Source of the DNA: JAJDNH01 sp964552395
GTDB taxonomy: Bacteria; Acidobacteriota; Thermoanaerobaculia; Thermoanaerobaculales; Sulfomarinibacteraceae
Length of the DNA stretch: 64,000 nucleotides
Assembly (NCBI GenBank): GCA_964552395.1
Contig: CAZKGM010000014.1
Coordinates: forward strand, 1-64,000
Reading direction: 5' to 3'
In this document: positions 53,162 to 61,573 of the stretch, piece after piece
How positions within the stretch are numbered: position 1 is the stretch's first letter
Layout: the number at the start of each line of letters is the position of its first letter
Position numbers and translations under genes: made by a program
Notes under the pieces: generated by a model
The model's database searches: none
What the model was told of the DNA's origin: nothing
Seen by the model: only the letters and a program-made list of their open reading frames with translations

Positions 53162-56100
53162 TCAGGTGCCGGCGCCGCCGTCCTTCGGCCCCAGCTTGCC
53201 GAGAAGTACGCCCACCGCCTTCTCCAGCTGCTGGTCTTGGCCCTTCGCCTCCAGAGCCGGGTCGTTGTCCACCTTATAGGTGGGCGCCAGGTGCTTGTTC
53301 TCCATGATGTCGCCGTCCATGTCCACGAGGCCCACCTCGGGGATCCCGAACACGAGATTACGGTTCTGCAGGCGCTCCCACCACACCGAGGTGCAGGTGC
53401 CGGGTACCGGCATGCCCACGGTCTCGCCGATGCCGAGCTGGGTGTAGGCCATGGGGAAGCAGTGGGCGTCGGAGTAGTTCCCCTCGTTCATGACGACGAT
53501 GGAGGGCTTGGTCCAGCGGTCCAGCGGCTCGACCCCCACCTGGCGCCCGCGGGGCACGTCCTTGGCGTAGACGCGGCCCGAGAGGAAGGTGGTGAGTTGC
53601 TCCACCAGATTGCCTCCGCCGTTGAAGCGGGTGTCGAGGATGATGGCGTCCTTGTCCACGGCGCGCCCGAAGATCTCCTCGAAGATCTCTCGGTAGGCGC
53701 CGTCGTTCATGCCGCGAATGTGGGCGTAGCCGAGACGCCCACCGGACAGCTTCTCCACCTCGGCGCGGCGTGAGCGTACCCAGCGCTGGTAGAGAAGCCG
53801 GCTCTGCTGGCTCCAGGAGATCGCCCTGGCCGTCTCCTCCCAGCGGCTGCCGCCGTCCGGGTCGTAGAGCGCCAGGCGGACCAGCTCGCCGGCCCGGCGG
53901 TTGAGGAGCGGGTACCAGTTCGCGCCGGCTGCGATCTTCGATCCGTCGATGCCCTCCAGGACGACGCCGGGACGGATCTTGGAGCCCGCCTGCTGGAGGG
54001 GTCCGCCCTCGATGACCTCGGCGATCCTCACCCCGTCGCCCGTATAGGTCTGGTCCGGGAAGAAGCCCAGGGCGGCGGTCTCGTCGCCGTCCTTGTGCTC
54101 GGGACGGTAGCGGCCGCCGCTGTGCGACGAGTCGAGCTCCCCCTGCATCTCGGAAATGAGCTCGGCGAAGTCGCGGTCGTTGTCGATGGAGGGCAGGAAG
54201 CGCGCGTAGTAGGTCTTCTGCGCCTGCCAGTCCACGCCGTGCATGTCTTCGCTGTAGAACTTCTCCAGCGTCTGGCGCCAGATGTGCTCGAAGAGGTACG
54301 CGCGCTCCGCCGCCGGGTCGAGCCTCATCTCCGCCGATGCCTTGACGGGGGAGGTCTTGCCCGAGTCCAGGTCCACCGTCATGAGCCGGTGGTCGGCAAG
54401 GACGAACGCCTTCTTGTCGTCGCGGTCGAGAGTGAGGTCGGCGCTCTTGGCCTCCAGCTTGGCCACCTCCTTGACCTTGCGGGTACGGGGCACGTACTTC
54501 CAGAGGTCGTAGCCCTTCTCGAAGCGGGCGAGGTAGTAGAGCGTCTCGCCGTCCGCCGAGAGCTCGGCGCCGGCGAGTTTCGTGGCGGTGAGCGAGAGAC
54601 GGGCGATCCGGTCGTCCAGCCGGTCCAGCTCGAGATCGACGGGCTTCGGGACCTCGACCTTCGACTCGTCCTTGGCCTCTTCCTCCTTGCCCTTCGTCTT
54701 GTCCTTCTCCTCCTCCTTCTTCTCCTTGGCCTTGAGCTGGTCGAGCTCCGCCTCGTCCAGGTTGAAGCGGTCCCAGGCCTTGCGGGTGAGGAAGGCGCCG
54801 TAGACGTCGTACTCGCGGCCGCCGCCGCCCTGCGCGCGCAGCCCGTGGCGGTCGGTGCCCCAGTAGAGCACCTCGCCCTTGGCCGCCCACTGCGGCATCA
54901 CGTCCTCATAACCGCTGCGGGAGATGTTCACAACCGCGCCCTCGCCCGAAGAGGGCACCAGGCCGACCTCGGTGGACCAGCGGGTCGGGCTCAGGAACTG
55001 CACCGCGAACCACCTGCCGTCGGGTGACCAGCGATACCACTGGTCCCCGTCGGAGTACGAGTAGTTGCGGTCGCCCGGCAGGACCGTGCGGGTCTTGCCG
55101 GTAGCCAGGTCGAGAACCTTGAGGGTCGTTCGGTTCTCGAGGTAGGCGACCTCCTTGCCGTCCGGGGAGAAGTGGGGCTGAAACTCCTCGGCATCGGTGG
55201 CGAGCACCGTCGACTCCTTGAGCGCGGTGGCGTTGAAGAAGGCCGGCTCATCGGGATCGGTGAGGTCCGTGCGGTAGAGGTTCCAGCTGCCGCCGCGCTC
55301 GCCGGCGTAGAGGAGGCTGCGGCCGTCGGGACTGAAGCTCACCGAGCGCTCCTGCTCGGGAGTGTTGGTGATGCGCTTGGTGCCCTTGTGGTTGGCGGAG
55401 GTGACGAAGACCTCGCCGCGCGCAATGAAGGCGATCTCGCTGCCGTCGGGCGAGACGTCGAACTCGCTGACCTCGCCGGTGACGTCGGCGGGCTCCTCTC
55501 GGTTGAAGCGGGCCCCGGCAGCCACGGAGACCTCCAGGCGCCGGCTTTCCGTTGCGCCGGCTGGTCGCACCCACAGCTCGCCCCCGTAGGCGTAGCTCAG
55601 GTCACCGTTGTGCGAAATACTGAGGAAGCGCACCGGATGGCCGGCGTGGGTTGTCACCTGGACGGGATGGGCCGAGTCGGCGAGGTCGAGCTTCCAGACG
55701 TTGAAGCTGCCGCTTCTCTCCGAGAGGTAGTAGAGCGCCTTCTCGTCGGGGCTCCACACCGGTTGCCGGTCGTCGGCGCCGAAGGCGGTGAGGCGGGTGT
55801 GGGTACCGGAGGCGGCGTCCCATATCCAGACGTCACGGGCGAACGACGAGTTGTCGTGCTTGCGCCACTCCATCTCGTACCCCTTCTGGTCGGAGTACGC
55901 CAGGCGGGCGCCGGCGCGGTCGTAGACGGCGTACAGAGCCGGTGTGGTGAGCACCTGCGCCGGCATACCGCCGGCCAGCGCCACGCTGTAGAGCTCGGGT
56001 TGGGCGCCGCTGGGGAACTGCGCACTGGTGACGGCATCGAGGCGGGCCGAGCTGAAGAGGACCGCCTGACCATCCGGCGTGAAGCTGGTGGGGACGTCGT

Positions 56101-56434
56101 CGGACGAGTGGAAGGTGAGGCGCGTCGCCTCGCCGCCTGCTGCGGGCATCACGAATACGTCGAGGTTGCCGTAGCGGTCCGAGGCGAAGGCGAGGCGACT
56201 GCCGTCGGGAGACCACACGGGCATGGTGTCGTGAGCCGGGTGAAGGGTGAGCGGGACCGCAACTCCGCCCGCAGCCGGCACCTTCCAGATGTCGCCGTGG
56301 TATGAGAAGGCGATCGTCGTCCCATCGGGAGAGATCGCCGGGTAGCGCAGCCACAGGGCGCGCTCCGCAGCCTGCAGCCCTCCGGTCACCACCAGGATGA
56401 TCGTCCAGCACAAGAGCACTCGCTTCACACGCAT
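53162..56434 (-). CDS. Tricorn-like S41 peptidase
   Basis: A 1090-residue exported protease. Signal peptide MRVKRVLLCWTIILVVTGGL, then WD40/TolB-like beta-propeller repeats (YPAISPDGTTIAFSYHGDIW, PVWSPDGSRLAFASDRYGN, FSPDGRSLLYAGERGGSWNL) over about residues 30-560. A charged Lys/Glu insert (KAKEKKEEEKDKTKGKEEEA) follows, then a second propeller stretch, a PDZ-like region near 790-870 and the S41 catalytic domain. The Ser nucleophile is in VMNEGNYSDAHCFP, about residue 988, and the Glu/Lys-containing C-terminal end matches tricorn core proteases. Ribosome site AAGGAGGAGGG. The Archaeal tricorn is a cytosolic hexamer; the exported bacterial relatives are thought to degrade peptides in the periplasm. 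Confidence 0.9.
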   Translation of the reverse strand: MRVKRVLLCWTIILVVTGGLQAAERALWLRYPAISPDGTTIAFSYHGDIWKVPAAGGVAVPLTLHPAHDTMPVWSPDGSRLAFASDRYGNLDVFVMPAAGGEATRLTFHSSDDVPTSFTPDGQAVLFSSARLDAVTSAQFPSGAQPELYSVALAGGMPAQVLTTPALYAVYDRAGARLAYSDQKGYEMEWRKHDNSSFARDVWIWDAASGTHTRLTAFGADDRQPVWSPDEKALYYLSERSGSFNVWKLDLADSAHPVQVTTHAGHPVRFLSISHNGDLSYAYGGELWVRPAGATESRRLEVSVAAGARFNREEPADVTGEVSEFDVSPDGSEIAFIARGEVFVTSANHKGTKRITNTPEQERSVSFSPDGRSLLYAGERGGSWNLYRTDLTDPDEPAFFNATALKESTVLATDAEEFQPHFSPDGKEVAYLENRTTLKVLDLATGKTRTVLPGDRNYSYSDGDQWYRWSPDGRWFAVQFLSPTRWSTEVGLVPSSGEGAVVNISRSGYEDVMPQWAAKGEVLYWGTDRHGLRAQGGGGREYDVYGAFLTRKAWDRFNLDEAELDQLKAKEKKEEEKDKTKGKEEEAKDESKVEVPKPVDLELDRLDDRIARLSLTATKLAGAELSADGETLYYLARFEKGYDLWKYVPRTRKVKEVAKLEAKSADLTLDRDDKKAFVLADHRLMTVDLDSGKTSPVKASAEMRLDPAAERAYLFEHIWRQTLEKFYSEDMHGVDWQAQKTYYARFLPSIDNDRDFAELISEMQGELDSSHSGGRYRPEHKDGDETAALGFFPDQTYTGDGVRIAEVIEGGPLQQAGSKIRPGVVLEGIDGSKIAAGANWYPLLNRRAGELVRLALYDPDGGSRWEETARAISWSQQSRLLYQRWVRSRRAEVEKLSGGRLGYAHIRGMNDGAYREIFEEIFGRAVDKDAIILDTRFNGGGNLVEQLTTFLSGRVYAKDVPRGRQVGVEPLDRWTKPSIVVMNEGNYSDAHCFPMAYTQLGIGETVGMPVPGTCTSVWWERLQNRNLVFGIPEVGLVDMDGDIMENKHLAPTYKVDNDPALEAKGQDQQLEKAVGVLLGKLGPKDGGAGT

Positions 56435-56641
56435 CGGAACCCTCCTCCTTGATAGGTCGTCAACAGGGCCTGAGGCCGAAAACGCCCGGCGATTGTACGA
56501 AATTTCCGGAGGAAGGTTGCGCCCGCCTGCTGCCGGTGGTTCCAGAGACCGCGTCGGGGAGCCGTCGTCGTCGCGCGGGCAGGGCCAACCTGGCCGGCAG
56601 ATCTGAGGCTGCAGCGAACGGTCGCTCCCCGTCGCCGGCAG

Positions 56642-56722
56642 TCAGACCGTCTGCACGCCGCTGCTGGGGGCGAGGTAGGCGCCGTTGACGAAGCCGGAGT
56701 GATCGCTCGCCAGCATGAGAAC
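56642..56722 (-). pseudogene. C-terminal fragment of a short-chain dehydrogenase/reductase
   Basis: The minus strand reads VLMLASDHSGFVNGAYLAPS then SGVQTV and a TGA stop. This is the last segment of SDR enzymes (LASD...G...). No upstream SDR sequence remains; upstream of the fragment is unrelated DNA. A clear remnant, 26 codons long. Confidence 0.7.
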
Positions 56723-56789
56723 GGCGCCGCTCCCTTCGCCCCTCACTGCTCACCATCTTGGGCTGGCGGGGGCACGTCTTCCGTCTTCC

Positions 56790-56850
56790 GGTTTCCCGGG
56801 CGGGCGGGCTTTCCTCACTTTCTCACTTTCTCACCTGCTCATCTCCCGGC
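56790..56850 (-). repeat. Dispersed family R4, inverted copy
   Basis: Reverse complement of this block begins GGAGATGAGCAGGTGAGAAA and ends with a GC-rich GCCCGCCCGCCCGGG tail, like the composite at 4523-4610. Period is eight to nine bases and degenerate. Confidence 0.5.
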
Positions 56851-57105
56851 CGGGGCCTTCTCCACTCCACCATGGAAGCAGCCGCTCCCACAGGTCCCGG
56901 ATGTCGGATGCGGCCGGGCCGCCGAGAACAGTGCGAGGCATCCGGTTTTCAATGATACGGAGCATTGACGCCTTGGATGACAGACCGCCTGAGGGGGGGC
57001 ACCCACTTCACTGCCCCCGTCCCCACCCCCCTCTTCAGCTCTTCCCAGCCGATGTCGCTCAGGATATTCGACTTGGCAGGCTAGCTCGGATCATTCACTC
57101 GCAAT

Positions 57106-57323
57106 CTACTGCGACCGACGATACGCCAGCCATCGCTGTGCCCTTCGGGTTGCGGCGGCACGGGCCCATCTTCTTCGTTGCCGCGCCTTGACGATGAAAC
57201 GACATTGTCGTCGGTACGGCGCCTCGGGTCTGGGCCCGTGGCGCACGCAACGGACGGCATCGGGGTCACCGGCCGGGCCTCTGCCACTGACAAGCGTCTC
57301 GCCGGTCTCGCTACGATCGCTCA
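57106..57323 (+). repeat. Dispersed repeat R1, copy 2 (contiguous)
   Basis: CTACTGCGACCGACGATACG onward, through TGCCCTTCGGGTTGCGGCGG to GGTCTCGCTACGATCGCTCA. Near-identical to the two parts of copy 1 at 48861-48895 and 49164-49348; the tail with GACCCGGGCCGGAG also matches the piece at 63750-63799. Confidence 0.75.
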
Positions 57324-57419
57324 CAAATGACCCGGGCCGGAGGTCGGGGTCTTGCGCGATTGGCAGGCGTCTTCTGATTGGTGGTACGGTTGCACATGAG
57401 GTTCATCTGCACATGTAGT

Positions 57420-57442
57420 CCGGTCCGGCTGGGCCGGACCGG
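57420..57442. repeat. Perfect 10-bp hairpin upstream of the HEAT-repeat gene
   Basis: CCGGTCCGGC (57420-57429), loop TGG, GCCGGACCGG (57433-57442). It is about 100 bases upstream of the GTG at 57545. Two TGCACATG boxes (57391-57398 and 57409-57416) precede it. It may be a regulatory or terminator structure; nothing decides. Confidence 0.45.
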
Positions 57443-57544
57443 AGGTTGGCGCATGCATGTTCACGGCCGGACTGATGCCGAGCCGACTGTGTTGTTCCAG
57501 CTTGCGGGGGCGAGCGCCAGTGCGATCGAGGGGAGGGTGAAGCC

Positions 57545-58462
57545 GTGAGCGCCGGCGATCGCCCGATTCCGGGGCCGAGTCGGGTTCCCGGACCGCCCCG
57601 CAAGGGACGCGCCGTCGCAGCGCTTCTAGGCGCCGTCGAGTGCCAGGCGCTGGCGACTGTCATGACCATCATGGCCGTCATCGGATCCAACGGCCTCGAC
57701 CGCATGTTCGCGGTTTGGATCTACCTGGTCGTGGCGACGCCGGCGGCCGTGCTCGGGGGCGCTGCCACAGGGGCGCTCCTCGGCCGGCCCCGAACGAGGT
57801 GGGGGTACGCGGGCGCGGGCCAGGTCCTGGCCTGCCTGCTGGCGGCGGCCGTCGCCCTCGGGCTCGCGGCCGCGCTGGAAAGCTCGAAGGGGGCACCACC
57901 GGTGATCGAGGACCGAACGGAGCGAGTTTCGGATGCGGATCTCGTGGCCGAGCTGGCGGCATCGGACCCAGACCGAAGGCTCGCGGCTGCGGACGAGATC
58001 GTCCGCAGGGGCCTGCCCGGCGCCGCCGTGAGCATTGTCCCGCTGCTGCGGGACGCCTCGCTTGAGGTCAGGATGCACGCGGCGTCCTGTCTCGGACGCC
58101 TGCGCGATCCGGCGGCCCTCGAACCCCTGCTGGCGAGCTTGCGGGATGGCGACGCCGGCGTACGGATTGAGGCGCTGCGAGCGCTCGGGCGGATCGGCGA
58201 TGATCGTGCGCTGAGCGCGATGGTGGGCCCTCTCGATGCCCCGGTCGTCGGAGTGGTGGCGGCGGAGGCCCTCGGCGAGCTCGGCGATGTACGTGCCGCG
58301 CCCGCACTCATCGCCTTTCTCGAGCGCGCGGTCGCGCAGGGACGGGACGGCGACGCCGAGCGCGCCGCCTCCAGCCTGCGCCGGCTTACGGGCCGGAAGC
58401 TGGGTACCGATCCCGGCGCCTGGAGGAAATGGCTCGCGGCAAACGGACCGGGCGGCGGCTGA
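57545..58462 (+). CDS. Membrane protein with cytoplasmic HEAT-like repeats
   Basis: A 305-residue protein. GTG start at 57545 with GAGGGGAGGG upstream. Residues 20-115 have about three membrane helices (AVAALLGAVECQALATVMTI, WIYLVVATPAAVLGGAATGA, QVLACLLAAAVALGLAAALE). From about 135 to 290 are HEAT or PBS-lyase-type repeats: PLLRDASLEVRMHAASCLGR, PLLASLRDGDAGVRIEALRA, GRIGDDRALSAMVGPL, AEALGELGDVRAAPALIAFL. Such repeats are protein-binding scaffolds. Function unknown. It stands alone, convergent with the DUF4386 gene. Confidence 0.82.
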   Translation: MSAGDRPIPGPSRVPGPPRKGRAVAALLGAVECQALATVMTIMAVIGSNGLDRMFAVWIYLVVATPAAVLGGAATGALLGRPRTRWGYAGAGQVLACLLAAAVALGLAAALESSKGAPPVIEDRTERVSDADLVAELAASDPDRRLAAADEIVRRGLPGAAVSIVPLLRDASLEVRMHAASCLGRLRDPAALEPLLASLRDGDAGVRIEALRALGRIGDDRALSAMVGPLDAPVVGVVAAEALGELGDVRAAPALIAFLERAVAQGRDGDAERAASSLRRLTGRKLGTDPGAWRKWLAANGPGGG

Positions 58463-58579
58463 TTCTCGAGGTATCGAACCGAATCGGCTGGACGGAGCGG
58501 CGGGACCCCGGTGTCTCCTTGGGTTGCACGCCACGTATCACGGTCTGATGGTGTTCACCGCAGCGTAGGGCCGGCTCGG

Positions 58580-59278
58580 TCAGGGTGCGGCGACCTCCGG
58601 AGGTCGCACGCGCGCACCCACGATCAACAGCCACAGCATGAACGCCACCTCTCCGAAGAGGACGGGAGTGGCGATCGTGGACACCATCTTGAGGTGGTCC
58701 GGCCACAGCACCCCCGTCGAGCTGATCGTCAGGTAGGCCAGGCCGTTGATGAGCAACCAGACCCCGAGGAGGCGAGGAAGAAATCCCGATCGGTACACGA
58801 GCCACCCGAGAGGAAGGAGCCAGAGCCCCCAGAACGCATCGGAGACGAGAGCTCCCTGCCTGTCGATGTTGATCAGTAGAGTTGCCAGGGCGTCGCGTTG
58901 AGGTGGGCTGAATACAGCCAGGAAATCGGCGCCGCGCACGAATGCGAGGGTCGCGATTTCGTTCGCCACGCTCAAGAATGCGAGCGGCGCCTCGACCAGA
59001 ACGAGTATCACCATGAGTGAGGCAAGCTGGACGTTCACCCCTTTGAGCAAGCGGTAGAGAGCCAACACGACTGCGATGAAGAACAGCTCAGAAAGGAAAC
59101 CGACGACGATGTAGGACCGGAACAACGACTGATGAGCCAGGATGTTGCCGGCGGTCGCGCTCGCGTCGCCGGACACGAACAGCTTGCCGGGCACGTAGAT
59201 GATGACGAACGGGCCGGTGAGCACGACGAGGAGGTACAGGAATCCGGCGACGTGTGCGTTCCTCTTGATTGGATCCAT
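58580..59278 (-). CDS. DUF4386 membrane protein
   Basis: A 232-residue integral membrane protein with six to seven helices. MDPIKRNAHVAGFLYLLVVL then GPFVIIYVPGKLFVSGDASA is the standard DUF4386 opening, followed by ILAHQSLFRSYIVVGFLSEL and the WLLPLGWLVYRSGFLPRLLG loop. The family occurs in many bacteria with no known biochemical role. Start supported by AAAGGC upstream of the ATG at 59278. A 233-bp region with no gene separates it from the divergent sensor kinase gene. Confidence 0.88.
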   Translation of the reverse strand: MDPIKRNAHVAGFLYLLVVLTGPFVIIYVPGKLFVSGDASATAGNILAHQSLFRSYIVVGFLSELFFIAVVLALYRLLKGVNVQLASLMVILVLVEAPLAFLSVANEIATLAFVRGADFLAVFSPPQRDALATLLINIDRQGALVSDAFWGLWLLPLGWLVYRSGFLPRLLGVWLLINGLAYLTISSTGVLWPDHLKMVSTIATPVLFGEVAFMLWLLIVGARVRPPEVAAP

Positions 59279-59511
59279 CGGTCTGCCTTTCTGGTTCCTT
59301 GCTCACATCTGCATGACAGTCGAGCTCGATCCCATCGGCAGCCAGCTCTCTATCGATTCATCCGACGGCTGTGGGCTCTGACCCTACTTTACGTTCCCAA
59401 GGCATCCGAGGTTCTCTCTTCGGTGCCTGGCTTGGAGTATCCTGCGCCTGGGTAGGTGGGGACAGGAGGGGTGGTCCTCCGTGGTTCCGACGGCCGTGGG
59501 TGGCGCGTACA

Positions 59512-60657
59512 ATGTGCGGCGTGTCATCTCCCTTGCCTCAGCCGCCGTCAGATCTCGCCTCGGTGGACGAGGCAAGAAAGGTACTGACGGCTCTTCATGA
59601 CACGGCCCGCCTCGTGCTGAACGGCCACCGCGACGCGCACGCTGTTCTGCGCGAGGTGGTGGGGCTGATCCCTCCGGCCTGGCAGTACCCCGAGGTCACC
59701 GCGGCCCGCATCGCGGTCGGCGAAGTACAGGCCGCCAGCCCGGGGTTTGCACGAACGCCCTGGATGCAGGAGGCTGTCTTCGAGGTTCGCGACGGCGATG
59801 CCGGGATCGTGGAGGTGGCGTACCTGGTGGAGAAGCCCCCGTCGTACGAGGGTCCGTTCCTCGAGCAGGAGCGGCTGCTCATTCAGTCGCTCGCGCAGAT
59901 GCTCGAGGTCTACTTCGAGCGCAGGGCAGGGGAGGACGACCTGAGGCGGGAGGTGCGTGAGCTGACGGCGGAGCTGGGTCGCGCCAACGCCGCCCGGCGG
60001 CGCCTTGCCTCTCAGCTCGCGCTGACGGAGGAGCGCCAGCGGCGCGTCATCGCGTCCGACCTGCACGACCACCTCGGCCAGGCCCTGGCCCTGGCCAAGG
60101 GACGCCTGGCCGGGCTGCGCGGGAACGCCGTCTTCAGCGGCATGGAGCGGGACTTCGAGGAGATCGACACGCTGCTGAGCCAGACGATCCAGTACACCCG
60201 CAACCTGACCTTCGAGATCAGCCCTCCCGTGGTCTACGAGCTGGGGCTGGAGGCGGCCCTGCGGTGGCTCTCGAAGGAGTTCCAACACAAACACGGGCTG
60301 CGCTCGGAGGTGTTCGCCTCCGGCACCGGCGGCGAGGTGCCGGACGACCTCCGCATCACCCTCTTCCGGTCGGTGCAAGAGCTGCTGATGAACGCTGTCA
60401 AGCACGCTCGGGCCGACCTCGTCCGGATACGATTGGGTAACTCCGAGGAGCGGCTGACCGTGGAGGTGAGGGACGACGGTGTGGGCTTCGATTCCGGCCG
60501 AGTGCGCGAGACCGAGCACGACGGTTTCGGCCTGTTCAGCATCCGGGAGCGGATGGAAGGGCTCGGGGGATCGTTGACAGTCGAATCGACTCCGGGGCGC
60601 GGGAGTGCCCTGACCCTCTCCGTACCGTTTCCCGCGCGCAAGGGGGAGCCCCTGTGA
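59512..60657 (+). CDS. NarL-type sensor histidine kinase (cytosolic)
   Basis: A 381-residue kinase with no membrane helix. Residues 15-135 are a GAF-like sensor (LVLNGHRDAHAVLREVVGLI, EVTAARIAVGEVQAASPGFA). After a coiled coil (DLRREVRELTAELGRANAAR) comes HisKA_3 with the phospho-acceptor His185 in ASDLHDHLGQALALA. The HATPase domain has the N box LLMNAVKHARAD, VRDDGVGF and GFGLFSIRERMEGLGG. The start at 59512 (MCGVSSPLPQ) is preferred over an extension into non-coding DNA. It overlaps the response regulator in a GTGA arrangement, so they work as a pair. Signal unknown. Confidence 0.87.
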   Translation: MCGVSSPLPQPPSDLASVDEARKVLTALHDTARLVLNGHRDAHAVLREVVGLIPPAWQYPEVTAARIAVGEVQAASPGFARTPWMQEAVFEVRDGDAGIVEVAYLVEKPPSYEGPFLEQERLLIQSLAQMLEVYFERRAGEDDLRREVRELTAELGRANAARRRLASQLALTEERQRRVIASDLHDHLGQALALAKGRLAGLRGNAVFSGMERDFEEIDTLLSQTIQYTRNLTFEISPPVVYELGLEAALRWLSKEFQHKHGLRSEVFASGTGGEVPDDLRITLFRSVQELLMNAVKHARADLVRIRLGNSEERLTVEVRDDGVGFDSGRVRETEHDGFGLFSIRERMEGLGGSLTVESTPGRGSALTLSVPFPARKGEPL

Positions 60658-61301
60658 GCCTGAAGATCCTGCTGGCGGACGATCACAAGATCGTCGTGGA
60701 CGGGCTGGCCACCCTCCTCGAGAGAATCCCCGGCTACCAGGTGGTCGCTCGTGCCTCCGACGGTCTGTCGGCCGAGTCCCTGGCTCGCGAGCTGGCGCCG
60801 GACGTGGCCATCCTCGACATCTCCATGCCGGGCCTCAACGGGATCGAGGCCACCCGCCTCATCCTGCAGAAGAACCCCGGCGTCAGCGTCATCATCCTGT
60901 CGATGCACGCCGACGGGCGCTTCATCGCGGAGGCGCTGAAGGCCGGCGCCCTGGGATACTTGCTGAAGGAGTCGGCCTTCGAGGAGCTGTCAGCTGCCAT
61001 CAAGACGGTGATGAGCGGCCAGACGTTCTTGAGCGCCGCCATCGTCGACGCGGTGGTCAAGGACTACATCCGCCACCTCGAGCACCAGGGGACCAGCGTC
61101 TTCTCCAGCCTCACCCCCCGGGAGCGTGAGGTCCTGCAGATGCTGGCTGAGGGGCTGGCCACCAAGCAGATCGCCGCCCGCCTGAGCCTGAGCATCAAGA
61201 CCGTGGAGACCTACCGCAAGCAGATCATGGAGAAGCTCGACATCCACTCGATCGCCGAGCTCACCAAGTACGCCATACGGGAAGGGATCACCACCTTGTA
61301 G
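60654..61301 (+). CDS. NarL/LuxR-type response regulator
   Basis: A 215-residue regulator. Receiver domain: LKILLADDHKIVVDGLATLL, phospho-acceptor Asp55 in VAILDISMPGLNG, and the Lys in GALGYLLKESAFEEL. The C-terminal LuxR-type HTH: LTPREREVLQMLAEGLATKQ, then IAARLSLSIKTVETYRKQIM. GTG start at 60654 with AAGGGGGAG upstream and overlap with the kinase stop. It is likely to activate promoters nearby, perhaps that of the ammonium transporter 270 bases downstream; that is inference from position. Confidence 0.92.
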   Translation: MSLKILLADDHKIVVDGLATLLERIPGYQVVARASDGLSAESLARELAPDVAILDISMPGLNGIEATRLILQKNPGVSVIILSMHADGRFIAEALKAGALGYLLKESAFEELSAAIKTVMSGQTFLSAAIVDAVVKDYIRHLEHQGTSVFSSLTPREREVLQMLAEGLATKQIAARLSLSIKTVETYRKQIMEKLDIHSIAELTKYAIREGITTL

Positions 61302-61320
61302 AGCGAGGACGAAGAATGGG

Positions 61321-61336
61321 GCAACCCGCCGGTTGC
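61321..61336. terminator. Short hairpin after the response regulator gene
   Basis: GCAACC-CGCC-GGTTGC, perfect 6-bp stem, 20 bases past the stop. No T-run, so weak. Confidence 0.35.
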
Positions 61337-61357
61337 TCTCACCGGCGTTTGCACCCT

Positions 61358-61374
61358 ATGGCCCGGATCCTGCC
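61358..61374 (+). promoter_or_regulatory. Candidate sigma-54 promoter for the ammonium transporter gene
   Basis: TGGCCCGGATCCTGCC has GG at 61360-61361 and GC at 61372-61373, with the 10-base spacing required by sigma-54. It matches most of the TGGCAC-N5-TTGCA consensus except three positions. It lies 200 bases upstream of the amtB ATG; ammonium transporters are classic sigma-54 targets. No upstream enhancer site was recognised. Confidence 0.35.
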
Positions 61375-61573
61375 TATCCCCTTGAGTCAGGTTGTGTCCG
61401 CCGAGAACCGATACCGGCGGGACGACGATTGGACCACGCCCCGGGGGTATCGAGACCATTCCTCAGGTATTCCGAAGGGCTCCCTTCCGATTTTCCCTAT
61501 TGTCCGCTCATTGCGACCATCGCTAGCCTTGTGAAGCGTTTCACGAGGGACCTCACCAAAGGAGGGTCTTGGT

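Larger units (their letters stand above)
56435..57544. other. Non-coding interval of 1.1 kb with gene fragment and repeats
   Basis: Upstream of the S41 gene and before the HEAT-repeat gene. It contains an SDR C-terminal fragment (56642-56722), the R4 microsatellite inverted (about 56790-56850), the R1 repeat copy 2 (57106-57323) and the hairpin at 57420. No intact gene. The frame is broken by stops in all six frames. Confidence 0.65.
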
